A DNA stretch of 64,000 nucleotides from Bradyrhizobium daqingense. GTDB taxonomy: Bacteria > Pseudomonadota > Alphaproteobacteria > Rhizobiales > Xanthobacteraceae. The position numbers and the translations under genes are program-made. Location: positions 3,396,001-3,460,000 of the forward strand of contig NZ_CP088014.1 of NCBI RefSeq assembly GCF_021044685.1, written 5' to 3'. Position 1 is the stretch's first letter; each line of letters begins with the position of its first letter. The notes under the pieces are model-generated. The model did not search any database. It worked only from the letters and a program-made list of their open reading frames with translations, and was not told the DNA's origin. This document shows, one piece after another, positions 1-8,999 of the stretch.

Positions 1-167
1 CTGCCTACCGGCGGAATCTCCCCGTCCAGCCACTGCTGCTCCTCGGCGAGCGCGCGCCAAGCCGCCTCCATGCGTTGATAGCGGCGCGCGGCGGGGGCCG
101 TCCGAGCCTGCTCCGCGAGCTGCGCGCAGTTCTCGGCGCACTCAAGGTATTCGCGGGTACGATACAT
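1..167 (-). CDS. Small hypothetical protein, 3' end outside window
   Basis: The reading frame opens with MYRTREYLECAENCAQLAEQ and runs off the left edge, so only about 55 residues are visible. The visible part is rich in Ala, Glu and Arg, with regularly spaced hydrophobic residues that suggest a helical protein. I recognise the opening as that of a short uncharacterised protein common in Bradyrhizobium, but know no function. The gene ahead of it on the same strand stops eight bases before this start, so the two are probably co-transcribed. There is only a weak GAG purine stretch before the ATG. Confidence 0.6.
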   Translation of the reverse strand, partial: MYRTREYLECAENCAQLAEQARTAPAARRYQRMEAAWRALAEEQQWLDGEIPPVG

Positions 168-174
168 GATACTG

Positions 175-372
175 CTACTCTCGACTGATGGGTGTTGCTC
201 TCCTGCCATTCTCCAGATCGATGTCCGGCCGGTCAGGAGGGAGTTGATCCTTCTCAGGATTGCCCTTCCACGGTTCATTTGTCTGCTTGTGATGGGGGGC
301 GTCAGTCTGCTGCCGCGGATCATCCAGCGGCGTCTCGCGCGGGTCTTCGTCTTGTGGGCGTATATTTTCCAT
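175..372 (-). CDS. Small hydrophilic hypothetical protein (65 aa)
   Basis: This is a short, very charged and proline-rich protein with a 'PWKGNPEKD' segment near the middle. That phrase recurs in small rhizobial proteins annotated as hypothetical. There is no signal peptide, membrane segment or cysteine, and it is probably disordered. The start was chosen at MENIRPQDE, where family-like sequence begins, although a longer frame is open upstream and no strong Shine-Dalgarno is visible. It lies just upstream of, and on the same strand as, the partial gene at the window edge. Confidence 0.5.
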   Translation of the reverse strand: MENIRPQDEDPRETPLDDPRQQTDAPHHKQTNEPWKGNPEKDQLPPDRPDIDLENGRRATPISRE

Positions 373-891
373 GATGGGTAACGGAAGCGGCTGGCGATCC
401 GTTCCTACGGTGCATAGCAACAAAAAGTTCCCAAAATGCGTTTAGGGGGCATGCAGCGCATAGCCCTATCGCCTTCATTCTTGCCAGCGTGGTTCTCGCC
501 CTGCCCTTGTCGGGAAGGGTGGCGCGAATGCGAAGCACCATAGCGCCGAGCAGTCCACCACAGTGGGAGGGCGAAGTAGTCCGCCATCCACACTTAGCCC
601 GGCACTTCATCGGTGCTACGTTTAATGAGTATGTGTTCAATGTGGGCACATATCCATGTCGGTGCGTGGCTGGTCACCGAAGAGCCAATCTGCACTCAGG
701 CATCGAAAGCTGCGGCGGAGCTATGCCAGACCATCTGGCGCGCCGTTAAGCGGCGGGTTCTCAATGGCATCGATCCGGAGCATCCCCAGAACCGTGAACG
801 TAATGGTGTTATCGAGTTATCCTGTTGAGAGTTGCCTAAGCCGCACCGCGTAACTTGGCTTGCTGTTGCATTAAAATGACGAGAGCTCCGC
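373..891. other. No recognisable gene
   Basis: Several overlapping frames of up to about 100 codons are open here, but none gives a protein I recognise and none has a convincing ribosome binding site. It is probably non-coding or decayed sequence. Confidence 0.4.
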
Positions 892-1626
892 ATGAACGCT
901 GATCGTCACTACGCCGTCGCCTCTATCTTGTTTGATTACGTAAAAAGCCCATCCTTGAAGCACCTGCGTGAGCCGCATAGCGTTCACAAGGTATCGCGCG
1001 AGATTGTGAAAGCGCTGGATGGAGCAAGCTCCGTGTGGAAGAAGTGGGAGAGTCGGCGAGAAGAGGTCGCACAGGCAGCGGCTCCATCTGGATACCCGTC
1101 GAGGACCTCCAGGCGTTTCTGAATACGTTACCCGGCCTGCCGTTGACGAAAACGGATGTGGAGCAGCGTCTGCGCGCTATTTGGGAAGAGCCACATACAA
1201 GTTATCCCAAGGACGAACTCAGAAATGGCTGTGTCGCATTGTGTCAGTCAGACAAGGGAAACGGCACCGAGATGCGCGCGATCATTGGAGCGTTGCAGGA
1301 GCGCATCGAGCGCGAGGAAGACAGGCTTAGAAACGGAGCAGGAGCAAAGCTATCGGCGCTGGAGAGAGGAAGAGCGAATAAGGCTGGAACAGCGGTTTCT
1401 GTTGGGCGCGGATTGTGCGTGGACCAGAATCGAGAAATCAGAAGCATTCTATTGTCGCCGCAACGGTCGTGCGTTCCGCATCGCGCAGGGCAAAGACAAG
1501 CGTTGGACCCTGTGTCGGGTTGAAGAAATTGACGACGAGGGCGAGTTGCTCGGCACTTATCAAGGTCGCGGTGATGCGAACAAGGCACTGAAGAAGATTG
1601 CTTACGCTCCCCAGTTGCAAAGGTAA
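892..1626 (+). pseudogene. Hypothetical protein gene broken by two frameshifts
   Basis: Three successive frames together read as one protein. MNADRHYAVASILFDYVK opens in the first frame and runs to about 1075. A second frame continues with IPVEDLQAFLNTLPGLPLTK to about 1325. A third frame ends with EEIDDEGELLGTYQGRGDAN at 1626. The pieces abut without overlap, which points to two single-base indels in a gene of roughly 240 codons. The middle part is Glu/Arg rich and probably a coiled coil; the last part resembles a small beta domain. I do not know its function. A purine-rich GAGAG lies before the first ATG. Confidence 0.55.
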
Positions 1627-1799
1627 GCCCCCTGAAGAGAGTTCACCAAAGCGGAGTCGGTCGAGGTTTGCTAAAGAATGTATGAAAAGCTTATCGTTTT
1701 CTGCCGACGTTGATCGAGGGCGCGCTTCTGCCAACCCAGCAGATAAGTATGGTGAAAGGTTATCGAGTCAGCCTGTCGAGAGTTACGTGCCGCCACATC

Positions 1800-2080
1800 A
1801 AAACCAGAGTTGGCGTGCTGGAGGACGGGGTCGTCACAGTCAGTAAAAAGGAGGCGGGCCAGGGGTCGGTGATTTCACTACTTCTTGCCAACGTCTACCT
1901 ATACTACGTGTTCGATCTGTGGGCCGAGCGCTGGCGACGGCACGAGGCCACGGGTGGGGTGATGATTGTGCGGTATGCTGGTTTCGCGCACGAGGTAGGA
2001 CGACGCGCGGCGCTTCTGGGACGCGATGCGCAAGCGGTTCGAGGAGTTTGCGCTGTCGTTACAGCTGGAGAAGACTCGAC
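1800..2080 (+). pseudogene. Remnant of group II intron reverse transcriptase/maturase
   Basis: One frame contains LLANVYLYYVFDLWAERWRR followed by IVRYA, the landmark region just before and at the YADD active site of group II intron reverse transcriptases. The second Asp and the following residues are lost by frameshift, and the match resumes in another frame with MRKRFEEFALSLQLEKTR. The palm active site is therefore destroyed and neither the N-terminal nor the maturase/endonuclease part is present. I saw no domain V or VI RNA structure. This is a dead scrap of an intron ORF, evidence that mobile DNA has decayed here. Confidence 0.75.
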
Positions 2081-2139
2081 CGCGACCGTCAGCACCACTT
2101 TGTGCCCCAAAGCACGCATATTTCGCGGAATGTGGTAGC

Positions 2140-3493
2140 GTATTCCGCCCTGAGCCCTTCTATTGCAATCTCGACTTCGCTCCGAGGCGTCCGCCGCCCA
2201 AAATGTTGAGATAAACCAGAAGCAGCGGCGTTGTTGTGTATCCTTTATCGGCTTTCTTTTTAACTCCCTTCGCCAGTTGGTTTGCGATTGTTTCTCCGAG
2301 GTGGGGATCAAAATGCCGAACGCCTTGTTCTGCTTCACACCGATGTTCGTCGCCGCGCTTTCTGCCAGGGTCCAAAATTTCCGTCACTTCGATATCAATT
2401 ATTTCGCCCGCGTTTTGAATTTGTTCGTCATTCCGTCTTTCCATCTGCTTGCCATCCGAACGAGCTGCGCAGTGCGCCGCTTAGTAAACTCAGCAATGGG
2501 AATCGCGTCGAGCAGAAAGCCCGCGTTGCTTTTGTTAAAGAGAGTGGATGACTTAACGAGAGGTGCGAGCGGCCACTGTGGATACGAATTCCTGGGGAGT
2601 CTGCCACGAGGTTAGAGCTTCGTGCTCTGCGCTCAGTTCGGCATCGGAAGGCTCGCGGTCAGCGCCGTCCGTCATGCGATTGCTCCATTGGGGTTGTCCC
2701 GAATGCGTAATTGAAAGCTTGCTCCGTACCCAGGTTGTCGTTGACGAGGCCACGGACTTTTCGCCCATACAAACTTGCGTGCATGGCCGCGCTATGCGAC
2801 GATTCCTGGAAATATGAAGCGCATATCGGAAAGGAAGCGGTCGAAGGTCGAATCGTCGTCGGTCAGCATGCGGATGGCTTTTCGGAGGGCCAAGTTGGCA
2901 TCTCCACGGGCAACGATACGCCGTCTGCGCGATGGCTATATGGATGTCTGCGTCTGTACGCCGCGCGGGCGCGTTCTGCAGTCGGATGAACTGGATGAAC
3001 TCGAACCGCAACAGGAGATTGACGGCATGGCGAAGGGATAGCAACGCGGCAATCGCGAAGCCAAGAAGCCGAAGAAAGAAAGACTAAGGTGGTAGAAGAC
3101 TAAGCGCATGAGAACGGACCTGCATCAGCGGCCCGATTTCATTTCGGGCTCGATTTCCAAAGCGCATGAGAGCGGCGCAGCGCGTCCCGGGTGATGTCCC
3201 GCCAGGGACGTCGCATCGGCACATAGATGGGAGTAACAGATCGTCGTCGCACATGGCTACCGACCGTGGGCTGGGACCCCGTCTGTCAACCACCGGCGCC
3301 TATGACTGAGCCTTGGCCGGTGGTGGGGCAACCGCAGGAGATGAGGTCGTTTGGCCCTGAGGACAAAAACGCCGCCCCCTTAAATAAAGCGAAGGCGGCG
3401 GCTTACCAAGCCCGGGAGGGAGACTGTAAAATCCCGATATAGGTTGGTCTCTTCGTGGGGTGCAGAAGTTCATCACGCGAACGAGAGCCAAGT
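2140..3493. other. Gene-poor stretch without recognised features
   Basis: Frames of up to 163 codons are open (for example 2553-3044 on the minus strand), but their products have no recognisable motif and the composition is irregular. The stretch sits between the reverse transcriptase scrap and the first small-gene leader and is probably decayed mobile DNA. Confidence 0.4.
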
Positions 3494-3699
3494 TTAAGGT
3501 GGCGCCTGTAGTCCCGGCGAGGTCAACCACCTGTTGATCTCTCCTGCAACATCGATCTGCCTGGCCTTTCGCAAGAGCTCTGCGCGGCGAACGCCAACGG
3601 GCAACTCCTTGACCTGTAGACTAGGCGGAGATTGATCGCCTCCTGTGCGAGGCGATATTCGAGTGTCGATGATTGGTGTGAGGGCCGTCGAGCCGCCAT
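3494..3699 (-). pseudogene. Small 'LPPG...SPGL' family gene, frameshifted
   Basis: The first part reads EYRLAQEAINLR and, after a +1 shift, continues as LQVKELPVGVRREELLRKAR-like sequence ending in EINRWLTSPGLQAPP and a stop. Joined, this is the same small protein family as the genes at 3971-4156 and 15371-15568: a helix, an L-P-x-G turn, a second helix, then W-L-x-S-P-G-L. A single indel near 3615 separates the halves. The family's function is unknown to me. Its 5' leader carries the shared motif described at 3721-3753, so this looks like a recently inactivated paralogue. Confidence 0.6.
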
Positions 3700-3720
3700 G
3701 TTTGATGCTCCGCTGCGGGT

Positions 3721-3753
3721 CAAGCGGGAGCGCAACTTGCGATCACATCACCG
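3721..3753 (-). promoter_or_regulatory. Shared leader motif, copy A
   Basis: Read on the minus strand it has CGGTGATGTGATCGC, then TTGCGCTCCCGC, followed by GCGGAGCATC before the ATG. GCTCC can pair with GGAGC, which would cover the ribosome binding site of the pseudogene at 3494-3699. Confidence 0.5.
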
Positions 3754-3970
3754 TAATTGCTAAGGGCCGCGCGATGGCGGACAGTGCGCCTTTCGGTGCT
3801 GGATAGCGAGCACTTGTTTCGGCTCCCGCTAGGAACTATTCAAGTTTCTGCCGCAGGCCGACTGCCGTCATGCGGTGATCGCTTCCGCGCGCGGGCTGGT
3901 GTTCGCGACCTATGTCAGGCTCTTAAGGCCAGACGCCGCCAACTGAGGCGGCCTCTCTGCGCTGGTAGGT

Positions 3971-4156
3971 TTAGGTCGGAGCGCGCAGACCTGGTGAATC
4001 CAGCCACTTATTGACGATAACCGAGTTATCGATCCGGCTGGCCATCCGTAGAAGCTCGTCGCGTCGAACGCCATGAGGCATACCCTCAGCCTGCTTGCGC
4101 AAGTCAATTGCCTCGTCCTCTAAGCGGTATTGAAATATCGATGATTGCTTGAACAT
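3971..4156 (-). CDS. Small 'LPPG...SPGL' family protein (61 aa)
   Basis: The protein begins MFKQSSIFQYRLEDEAIDLR, continues with a charged helix, GMPHGVRRDELLRMASRID, and ends NKWLDSPGLRAPT. It aligns by eye with the genes at 15371-15568 and the broken copy at 3494-3699, and more weakly with 25712-25948. There is no signal peptide, cysteine or membrane segment. It looks like a two-helix hairpin with a conserved W-L-x-S-P-G-L tail. Function unknown. The start is fixed by the shared leader motif and a GAGC purine stretch seven bases upstream. Confidence 0.7.
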   Translation of the reverse strand: MFKQSSIFQYRLEDEAIDLRKQAEGMPHGVRRDELLRMASRIDNSVIVNKWLDSPGLRAPT

Positions 4157-4174
4157 GGTGCTCGCTGTTCGGTT

Positions 4175-4209
4175 AGGCGGGAGCGCAATTGGCGTTCTCA
4201 GCACCGATA
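4175..4209 (-). promoter_or_regulatory. Shared leader motif, copy B
   Basis: Read on the minus strand: TATCGGTGCTGAGAACGCC, then TTGCGCTCCCGCC, then AGCGAGCACC and the ATG at 4156. GCTC can pair with GAGC beside the start codon. Confidence 0.55.
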
Positions 4210-4431
4210 GAAGCCATGAGCCGGACGGTGATGGGCGTTGTTAACACTTGTGGCAGACCAGGTCTGAGCAATTTTGACCATCCGCTTGCGCGCACTCGGC
4301 GACCGGCCGGCGCGCCCCATAAGAGCACGAGTCGGTTAGAACGGCCCGCCAGGGACGAGAATTTAGTGGTGGCTTGCCTTCAATATGCCGAGGCGTCCGA
4401 CGCCGGCGGCCTTAAGCGGGCCTCCGCAGGA

Positions 4432-4457
4432 GGAACCACTGCGCAACGCTTTCGTTG
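4432..4457 (+). promoter_or_regulatory. EcfG-type (general stress sigma) promoter of csbD
   Basis: GGAAC, a 17-base spacer and GTTG, with C before the GTT, match the alphaproteobacterial general stress consensus GGAAC-N16-CGTT exactly. The site ends 30 bases before the csbD start codon. Confidence 0.7.
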
Positions 4458-4487
4458 TGTGCTCTCCCAACAGCAAAGGACACGATC

Positions 4488-4679
4488 ATGGACCGCGAAC
4501 ATGTGAAGGGCGCTGCCGACAAGGCAAAAGGCGCCATCAAAGAAGGTGCCGGTAAGCTCACTGGCGACAAGGACATGGAAGCCGAAGGCAAGATCGACAA
4601 GGCCAAGGGATCTGCCCACAATGCGGCGGGAGATGTGAAGGATGCAGCGCGGGACGCCGCTGACGCCCTCAAGAAATAA
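4488..4679 (+). CDS. CsbD family stress protein
   Basis: This 63-residue, very hydrophilic protein starts MDREHVKGAADKAKGAIKEG and repeats K-G/A-K-G-A units with a G-K-L-T-G-D core, the pattern of the CsbD family. CsbD-like proteins accumulate in general stress in many bacteria; their molecular role is not established. AAAGGA lies nine bases before the ATG. An EcfG-type promoter sits directly upstream and a strong hairpin terminator directly downstream, so it is a self-contained stress gene. An in-frame start further upstream at 4455 would lie inside the promoter and is rejected. Confidence 0.9.
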   Translation: MDREHVKGAADKAKGAIKEGAGKLTGDKDMEAEGKIDKAKGSAHNAAGDVKDAARDAADALKK

Positions 4680-4701
4680 GCAGAAGAGAAGACAAAAACT
4701 A

Positions 4702-4727
4702 GCCGCCTCCGGGCGGCCCTCTCTTTT
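4702..4727 (+). terminator. Rho-independent terminator after csbD
   Basis: GCCGCC, TCCG loop and GGCGGC form a perfect stem, followed by CCTCTCTTTT. It starts 22 bases after the csbD stop. Confidence 0.75.
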
Positions 4728-4729
4728 CT

Positions 4730-5140
4730 GGTGGGGAGACGGCTTCTTGGATCTTTTGATTCCGAAATGGCGCGAGGCTTGGAAAGGCCCGTCCTCGCCC
4801 CGAACCTCAATTTTCGTGTGCGCCGGCCGTTCGCTGCTCTTCCTTACTGAGGTTTTCAGCCACCAAGCGTGAGGGAGCGTTTGCATCCTATAGGAGCAGC
4901 TAGTCAATGCTTGCGTTCGCCGCCACGAACTCTGCTCAGGAAGATTCGAATGCGGAGGGAGCGTTGGATTGGTGATCGGCGCTTTGGCGTCAATTACTTT
5001 GATGGCACGTATCTGCACGCAGATCCTTTCAAACGCCTCGATTGACCTGCAAGGTGTGCCGATATCCGATCCGTCTCTGCTTATGATCTCGGAGAACAGC
5101 CCGCATATGTGAGCGCTAGGCCGCTCTAACGCTGCTGGTA
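4730..5140. other. No recognisable gene
   Basis: Nothing convincing is coded here. A long minus-strand frame that runs into csbD is its antisense shadow. Confidence 0.45.
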
Positions 5141-5144
5141 CGCC

Positions 5145-5375
5145 CTAAGCGTACGGTGGCACGTTCACTAGCGTACCTATCAGGCGCAGAAGGGCCTGGT
5201 GCTCGGGTCCTTTCGGCTCACTTCGCAAGAAATCGCCGAGTTCAATGTGTGTCAGTCGGCCGCCAGAAGGCGCATTTGGCTGATGAATGATGAAAGCATG
5301 GCCATTGGCCGGCTCGCGTCCCAGAAACCAAGCGTCGCCGTTGGTATCACGATATAGCTCACGTCGTTCGCTCAT
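5145..5375 (-). CDS. Conserved hypothetical protein (76 aa)
   Basis: The protein reads MSERRELYRDTNGDAWFLGR and continues with HAFIIHQPNAPSGG and a Leu-rich C-terminal helix. It is a compact alpha/beta-like soluble protein with no signal peptide, and I recognise it as a rhizobial hypothetical often found near stress genes. The start was chosen because AAGGAGCG lies eight bases upstream; twelve further in-frame codons are possible but would skip this site. Function unknown. Confidence 0.7.
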   Translation of the reverse strand: MSERRELYRDTNGDAWFLGREPANGHAFIIHQPNAPSGGRLTHIELGDFLRSEPKGPEHQALLRLIGTLVNVPPYA

Positions 5376-5462
5376 CTGACGCTCCTTGTGGGCTAAACCT
5401 TCAAAATACATCTGGTCAGTTTCCCCGATCGCAGATCGCGGCGGCGGAGAAGCGCCTGCGTA

Positions 5463-5699
5463 TCAGCTAAGCCCGATTCCTCTGCTTACCTCGCGGGCTT
5501 CTCCTGGCGCGAGCCCAACAGTCAGGCCGAGCGCTGCAGCTTGCTCCCGGGCGGTGCCCCCGCGATCGATTAGTTTGGCGGTCCATCCCTCCGGGATGGC
5601 ATCCAAGACGAGCTGAACGGCCTCTTCTTCCGTACCGGCTGCTAACCAAAACCGGCACTCGCCATCGTCAGTAGTGACCTGCAGAAGATGCGCTTCCAT
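5463..5699 (-). CDS. Conserved hypothetical protein (78 aa)
   Basis: The sequence starts MEAHLLQVTTDDGECRFWLA, then has EEEAVQLVLDAIPEGW and a LIDRG segment, consistent with a small beta-alpha-beta fold. Similar short proteins are common in Bradyrhizobium, but I know no function. It lies on the same strand as the gene at 5145-5375, 87 bases apart, and may share a transcript. No clear Shine-Dalgarno precedes the ATG. Confidence 0.6.
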   Translation of the reverse strand: MEAHLLQVTTDDGECRFWLAAGTEEEAVQLVLDAIPEGWTAKLIDRGGTAREQAAALGLTVGLAPGEAREVSRGIGLS

Positions 5700-5804
5700 G
5701 CATGTGAATAGCCAAAGCCATACTTTGTTGCTATCCCCCTACTCGCACCGCACGTCCTAGGGCGGCTCTGCCTACGTGAGCCACGGTGGCGGCTTCCAGG
5801 GATC

Positions 5805-6050
5805 GAGCCCAGGAAGCACCGCGGCGGCATTAACGAGACGTTCCACAAGGTCCGCGCCGGCTTCGAGGCGGCATGGCAGAGGTGGCTGGCAACGCGGTCC
5901 GAGATCGATTACGAGGCTGGCGCAGCTAGTGCGACTGGACCGCCTGGAAGAACTGCATGCACAGGCTGGCTCTGCCGTTGCCGACTCAACGGCCGGACGG
6001 GAACGCCCGCTGCTTTTGCGGTGAGATGGTCACCATCCGCACTCTGGATG
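5805..6050 (+). pseudogene. Remnant of a hypothetical rhizobial protein
   Basis: One frame reads RKHRGGINETFHKVRAGFEA and then WQRWLATRSEIDYEA. After a frameshift the tail resembles a Cys-containing C-terminus (NARCFCGEM). From memory this matches a short Bradyrhizobium protein ending in a CxCG motif. There is no start codon in place and at least one shift, so it is decayed. Confidence 0.4.
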
Positions 6051-6060
6051 GCCTGCTGAG

Positions 6061-6144
6061 GCCGCGCTGAGGAACCGGCAAAAGAGGTTTGTGATCGATG
6101 GCGAGGCCGTGATCCTGAGTTTGCCGCCCTTGGCTCCGGAATGA
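6061..6144 (+). pseudogene. Scrap of ATP-dependent DNA ligase
   Basis: Twenty-seven codons read AALRNRQKRFVIDGEAVIL and then depart to a stop. KRFVIDGEAVIL is the conserved beta-strand motif of the LigD/LigC-type ATP-dependent ligase domain. The lysine nucleophile motif and the rest of the gene are absent. It directly abuts the preceding debris. Confidence 0.5.
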
Positions 6145-6147
6145 CGC

Positions 6148-6504
6148 CTAGTTGGTTCTCCAACCGTACAGGTCGGCCCAGAGCGGTTCGGACTTGTCGA
6201 GGAAATCGGTGAAAGCGGCGCTCTCGAGAACTTCAATCTCGCGGGGCTCGTTGTTGTGAAGTTGTGCTGGTAGCTGAGCCGGCCACTGACCACTGCGAAG
6301 CGGACAGCGAGCTCGCCGAGAAACGCTTGTTGCCCTGGCGTAAGGCGGGGCCCACGCTGATGCAGCATCAAAGCCGGTCACTTCAGCGAACGTGGGCAGC
6401 CGGCCATCCGGCGACACGGGAAGCGGAAGGTGAGCGACATTGAGCATGTCACTCAGAAGGTTAAGGGTGCTTTCTATTTTGGTTTGCCCGCGACGTGGGA
6501 GCAC
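6148..6504 (-). CDS. Doubtful ORF, possibly a decayed gene
   Basis: The C-terminal part reads EIEVLESAAFTDFLDKSEP and WADLYGWRTN, which has protein-like character; the rest is low-complexity and unconvincing. It may be the end of a broken gene joined to random sequence. No ribosome binding site or homologue is recognised. Confidence 0.25.
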   Translation of the reverse strand: MLPRRGQTKIESTLNLLSDMLNVAHLPLPVSPDGRLPTFAEVTGFDAASAWAPPYARATSVSRRARCPLRSGQWPAQLPAQLHNNEPREIEVLESAAFTDFLDKSEPLWADLYGWRTN

Positions 6505-6718
6505 GACGAACCTGTTTCTGTTTTTTTAAACGAACTGGGCCATCGGGCTTGCGAAGACAGGGGAGGCGAGTTTCGCCAGAATTTGTCTGACGCTCCACGA
6601 GACGGTCCGCCTGCGCGAGCTCCTGGTTTATTGGATGGCTCCACCCCTTGAAAGGCGCCCGGGAGCATCTAGATACATCCACACACCATCCAGACGGATG
6701 GTGCAGGGATGTTTCACT

Positions 6719-7138
6719 ATGGCCGGAAATACACACGAGCTGCGACCCAAGGCCCCCGACACCGAGAAGATCACGATCAACCTTGGCTATGTCGACCTCG
6801 GTCATGTCGATCTCATGGTGCAGGAAGGGTTCTATTCGAACAGGACCGATTTCATCCGGACAGCAATCCGGAACCAGCTCGAGCGACACGTAGAGGTCGT
6901 CAGACAATCCACGGCCCGGAAGAACTTGGACCTCGGGCTGCGCAACTACACACGCGAGGATCTCGAAGCGGCGCGGCGCGCCGGCGAGATGCTGCAGATC
7001 AATGTTTTGGGCTTAGCCACCATCGCCCAAGACGTCACTCCCGAGTTGGCGCGCGCCACAATCGCGTCGGTCTCGGTGCTGGGGGCGCTTCACGCCAGTC
7101 CCGCGGTCAAGGCCGCTCTCGCCGACAGAATGAGGTGA
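6719..7138 (+). CDS. Ribbon-helix-helix (CopG-type) transcriptional regulator
   Basis: The 139-residue protein has, at residues 15-55, KITINLGYVDLGHVDLMVQE followed by NRTDFIRTAIRNQLERH. This is the beta strand plus two helices of a ribbon-helix-helix DNA-binding domain. The second half, about residues 75-139, is helical and probably mediates oligomerisation. It ends three bases before the PHA-type esterase gene and is clearly co-transcribed, so it may control that gene. The ATG at 6719 was preferred because the RHH domain starts soon after it; the frame is open 28 codons further upstream without a ribosome binding site. Confidence 0.8.
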   Translation: MAGNTHELRPKAPDTEKITINLGYVDLGHVDLMVQEGFYSNRTDFIRTAIRNQLERHVEVVRQSTARKNLDLGLRNYTREDLEAARRAGEMLQINVLGLATIAQDVTPELARATIASVSVLGALHASPAVKAALADRMR

Positions 7139-7141
7139 ACG

Positions 7142-8332
7142 ATGCTGAATCAAGACATAGTCCGCGAAGCAACCCGCCTCACGCGTGCCGGCCAACTGGT
7201 CGAGGCCACCGCGCTGCTGCAGCGCATGCTGCAGGGCGATAGCGCTCCAAGACCGGAGTCGCGCAGCGCCTCTCAGGCTCCGCTCTCGCGGCTCGATCCG
7301 CTTACCATCGACGCCACGGCCGACGTCGTCGAGGAGCGGGAAGCTCCGCAGGCCTCGTCGGCCCGCGCTGGTCAGGGACGCAGACGTTCCTTATCGCTCG
7401 ACGGAATGCGGAATTTTTCCCGGCTCGGCCTGCGAAGTCCGATTACGCGCGCTCCTCTGTCGCCATCGGACATCGTGCCCGAGGGCACACGGTTTATCGC
7501 CGGTACCTTCAGTAACGCCGCAGGAAGCCGGACCTACAAGCTGTTCATCCCGAGCCGCTGCCAGGGACAACGGCTTCCCCTGATCGTCATGCTTCATGGC
7601 TGCACCCAGTCGCCCGACGATTTCGCGGCCGGCACCCGGATGAACTTCCCGGCAGAAGAGCAGAATTGCTTCGTGGCCTATCCTGAGCAGCCGAGCGGAG
7701 CCAACCAGTCGAAGTGCTGGAACTGGTTTCGCACGAGCGACCAGCGCCGCGGCGGGGGCGAGCCCTCGATGATCGCCGGCATTACCCGCCAGATCATGCA
7801 CGACCATTTGATTGATCCGAAGCGCGTATATGTCGCGGGTCTGTCGGCCGGCGGCGCCGCCGCCGCGATCATGGGCGCAACGTATAGCGATCTGTACGCG
7901 GCCGTCGGTATTCATTCAGGCCTCCCGTGCGGGGCCGCCAGCGACCTTCCCTCCGCGTTCGTCGCCATGCGGCAGGGAGGCGGCTCCAAGGCAATTGCGG
8001 ACGGCAAAACTTCTGTGCCGACCATCGTTTTCCATGGCAATCACGACACTACGGTGCATCCAAAGAATGGCGATCAGATTATCGAGCAGTCCGCCAGGGC
8101 GACGACGCCGACGACGAAGGTACTTCGCGGACGCGTACCCCACGGCCATGCCTATACTCGCACCGTCCTGATCGACGGGGCCGGTCGGGCGATCTCGGAA
8201 CACTGGAACATCGATGGCGCCGGACACGCGTGGTCAGGCGGCAGCCCTGCCGGGTCCTACACTGACCCGCAAGGGCCGGATGCCACGAGGGAAATGCTGC
8301 GCTTCTTCCTCGAGCATTCGCTCGGTGGGTAG
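7142..8332 (+). CDS. PHB depolymerase family esterase (type 1 extracellular fold)
   Basis: This is an alpha/beta hydrolase of 396 residues. Residues 1-110 are a helical, Arg/Ser-rich N-terminal extension without a clear signal peptide. The catalytic domain follows with LPLIVMLHGCTQSPDDF (oxyanion strand) and the GLSAGG nucleophile elbow (Ser about 235). HGNHDTTVHP carries the acid, and WNIDGAGHAWSGG the catalytic His. This order matches the esterase_phb family, which cleaves short-chain polyhydroxyalkanoates or other esters. The missing signal peptide suggests cytoplasmic action, fitting a role in intracellular PHA turnover. It follows an RHH regulator by three bases and precedes a phasin gene. 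Confidence 0.9.
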   Translation: MLNQDIVREATRLTRAGQLVEATALLQRMLQGDSAPRPESRSASQAPLSRLDPLTIDATADVVEEREAPQASSARAGQGRRRSLSLDGMRNFSRLGLRSPITRAPLSPSDIVPEGTRFIAGTFSNAAGSRTYKLFIPSRCQGQRLPLIVMLHGCTQSPDDFAAGTRMNFPAEEQNCFVAYPEQPSGANQSKCWNWFRTSDQRRGGGEPSMIAGITRQIMHDHLIDPKRVYVAGLSAGGAAAAIMGATYSDLYAAVGIHSGLPCGAASDLPSAFVAMRQGGGSKAIADGKTSVPTIVFHGNHDTTVHPKNGDQIIEQSARATTPTTKVLRGRVPHGHAYTRTVLIDGAGRAISEHWNIDGAGHAWSGGSPAGSYTDPQGPDATREMLRFFLEHSLGG

Positions 8333-8403
8333 TCTGGCTTCACGGGGCGGCTCAGAGAACGAGCGATTTATCTTAGTTCATGCGACCAACAGTGGACGGG
8401 CTT

Positions 8404-8429
8404 GGAACGCCACGTCACAAAGCCTGTTG
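8404..8429 (+). promoter_or_regulatory. EcfG-type promoter of the phasin gene
   Basis: GGAAC, 17 bases and GTTG, with T before GTT. It lies 52 bases before the start at 8482, downstream of the esterase gene, so the phasin can be transcribed separately under stress. Confidence 0.6.
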
Positions 8430-8481
8430 TCCTTTCAGAAATGACCGTTGTGGTCGCACCCCCATTTTCTTGGAGCGTCAG

Positions 8482-8994
8482 ATGAGCAAACGCAAAGCGG
8501 CGACAGCGGCAAAGCGCGCCCGCAACCCGAAAATGGCCGCGCGGGCCCAACGGAACAAGCAGGCCATTGTTAGAAGCCCGAAAGACAATTCACTTCACTC
8601 TGCTGCGGCAGACTCGGTCGAACCGCCTCCTGAGCTTCATGATGATCCTAAACACCAGGTTCCCATCATTGAGCCTGAGGCGGATGCCTTAGTAGGTGAC
8701 CGCAGCCAGAGAATGACGGATAGCGATCCAACGAAAGGCTTTGCTCTACCGACAGCAAACATGCAGGCGTATCAAGCGAAGCTTCTTGAGATAGCCGGGG
8801 CCAACGCGCAATTCGCTTTTGAATTCAGCCTGAGACTTGCGACGATCAGGTCACCAACTGAATTTTTTGGCGTCATTACGGAGTTTACGAGGAGACGGGT
8901 CGATATGTTCGCGCAGCATTCGAAAGAACTGGCGGCATATCCGTTCTTGCGGATCAAGCCGCCCCGAGAAGTCACGGCTCTGCCGGGACGATAA
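8482..8994 (+). CDS. Phasin family protein
   Basis: The 170-residue protein has a basic N-terminal third (MSKRKAATAAKRARNPKMAA), a flexible acidic middle, and a C-terminal helical region. The helical part starts at MQAYQAKLLEIAGANAQFAF and continues EFSLRLATIRSPTEFFGVIT. That is the amphipathic four-helix pattern of phasin_2 proteins, which coat polyhydroxyalkanoate granules. The Lys/Ala-rich N-terminus may bind DNA or be disordered. The start at 8482 is supported by TTGGAGCG; upstream in-frame codons overlap the promoter. The neighbouring PHA-type esterase supports a role in carbon-storage granules during stress. Confidence 0.8.
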   Translation: MSKRKAATAAKRARNPKMAARAQRNKQAIVRSPKDNSLHSAAADSVEPPPELHDDPKHQVPIIEPEADALVGDRSQRMTDSDPTKGFALPTANMQAYQAKLLEIAGANAQFAFEFSLRLATIRSPTEFFGVITEFTRRRVDMFAQHSKELAAYPFLRIKPPREVTALPGR

Positions 8995-8999
8995 CTGCA

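Noticed and set aside
4380..5018. 212-codon minus-strand frame over csbD
   Set aside because: No motif, and csbD on the other strand has promoter, ribosome binding site, family match and terminator.
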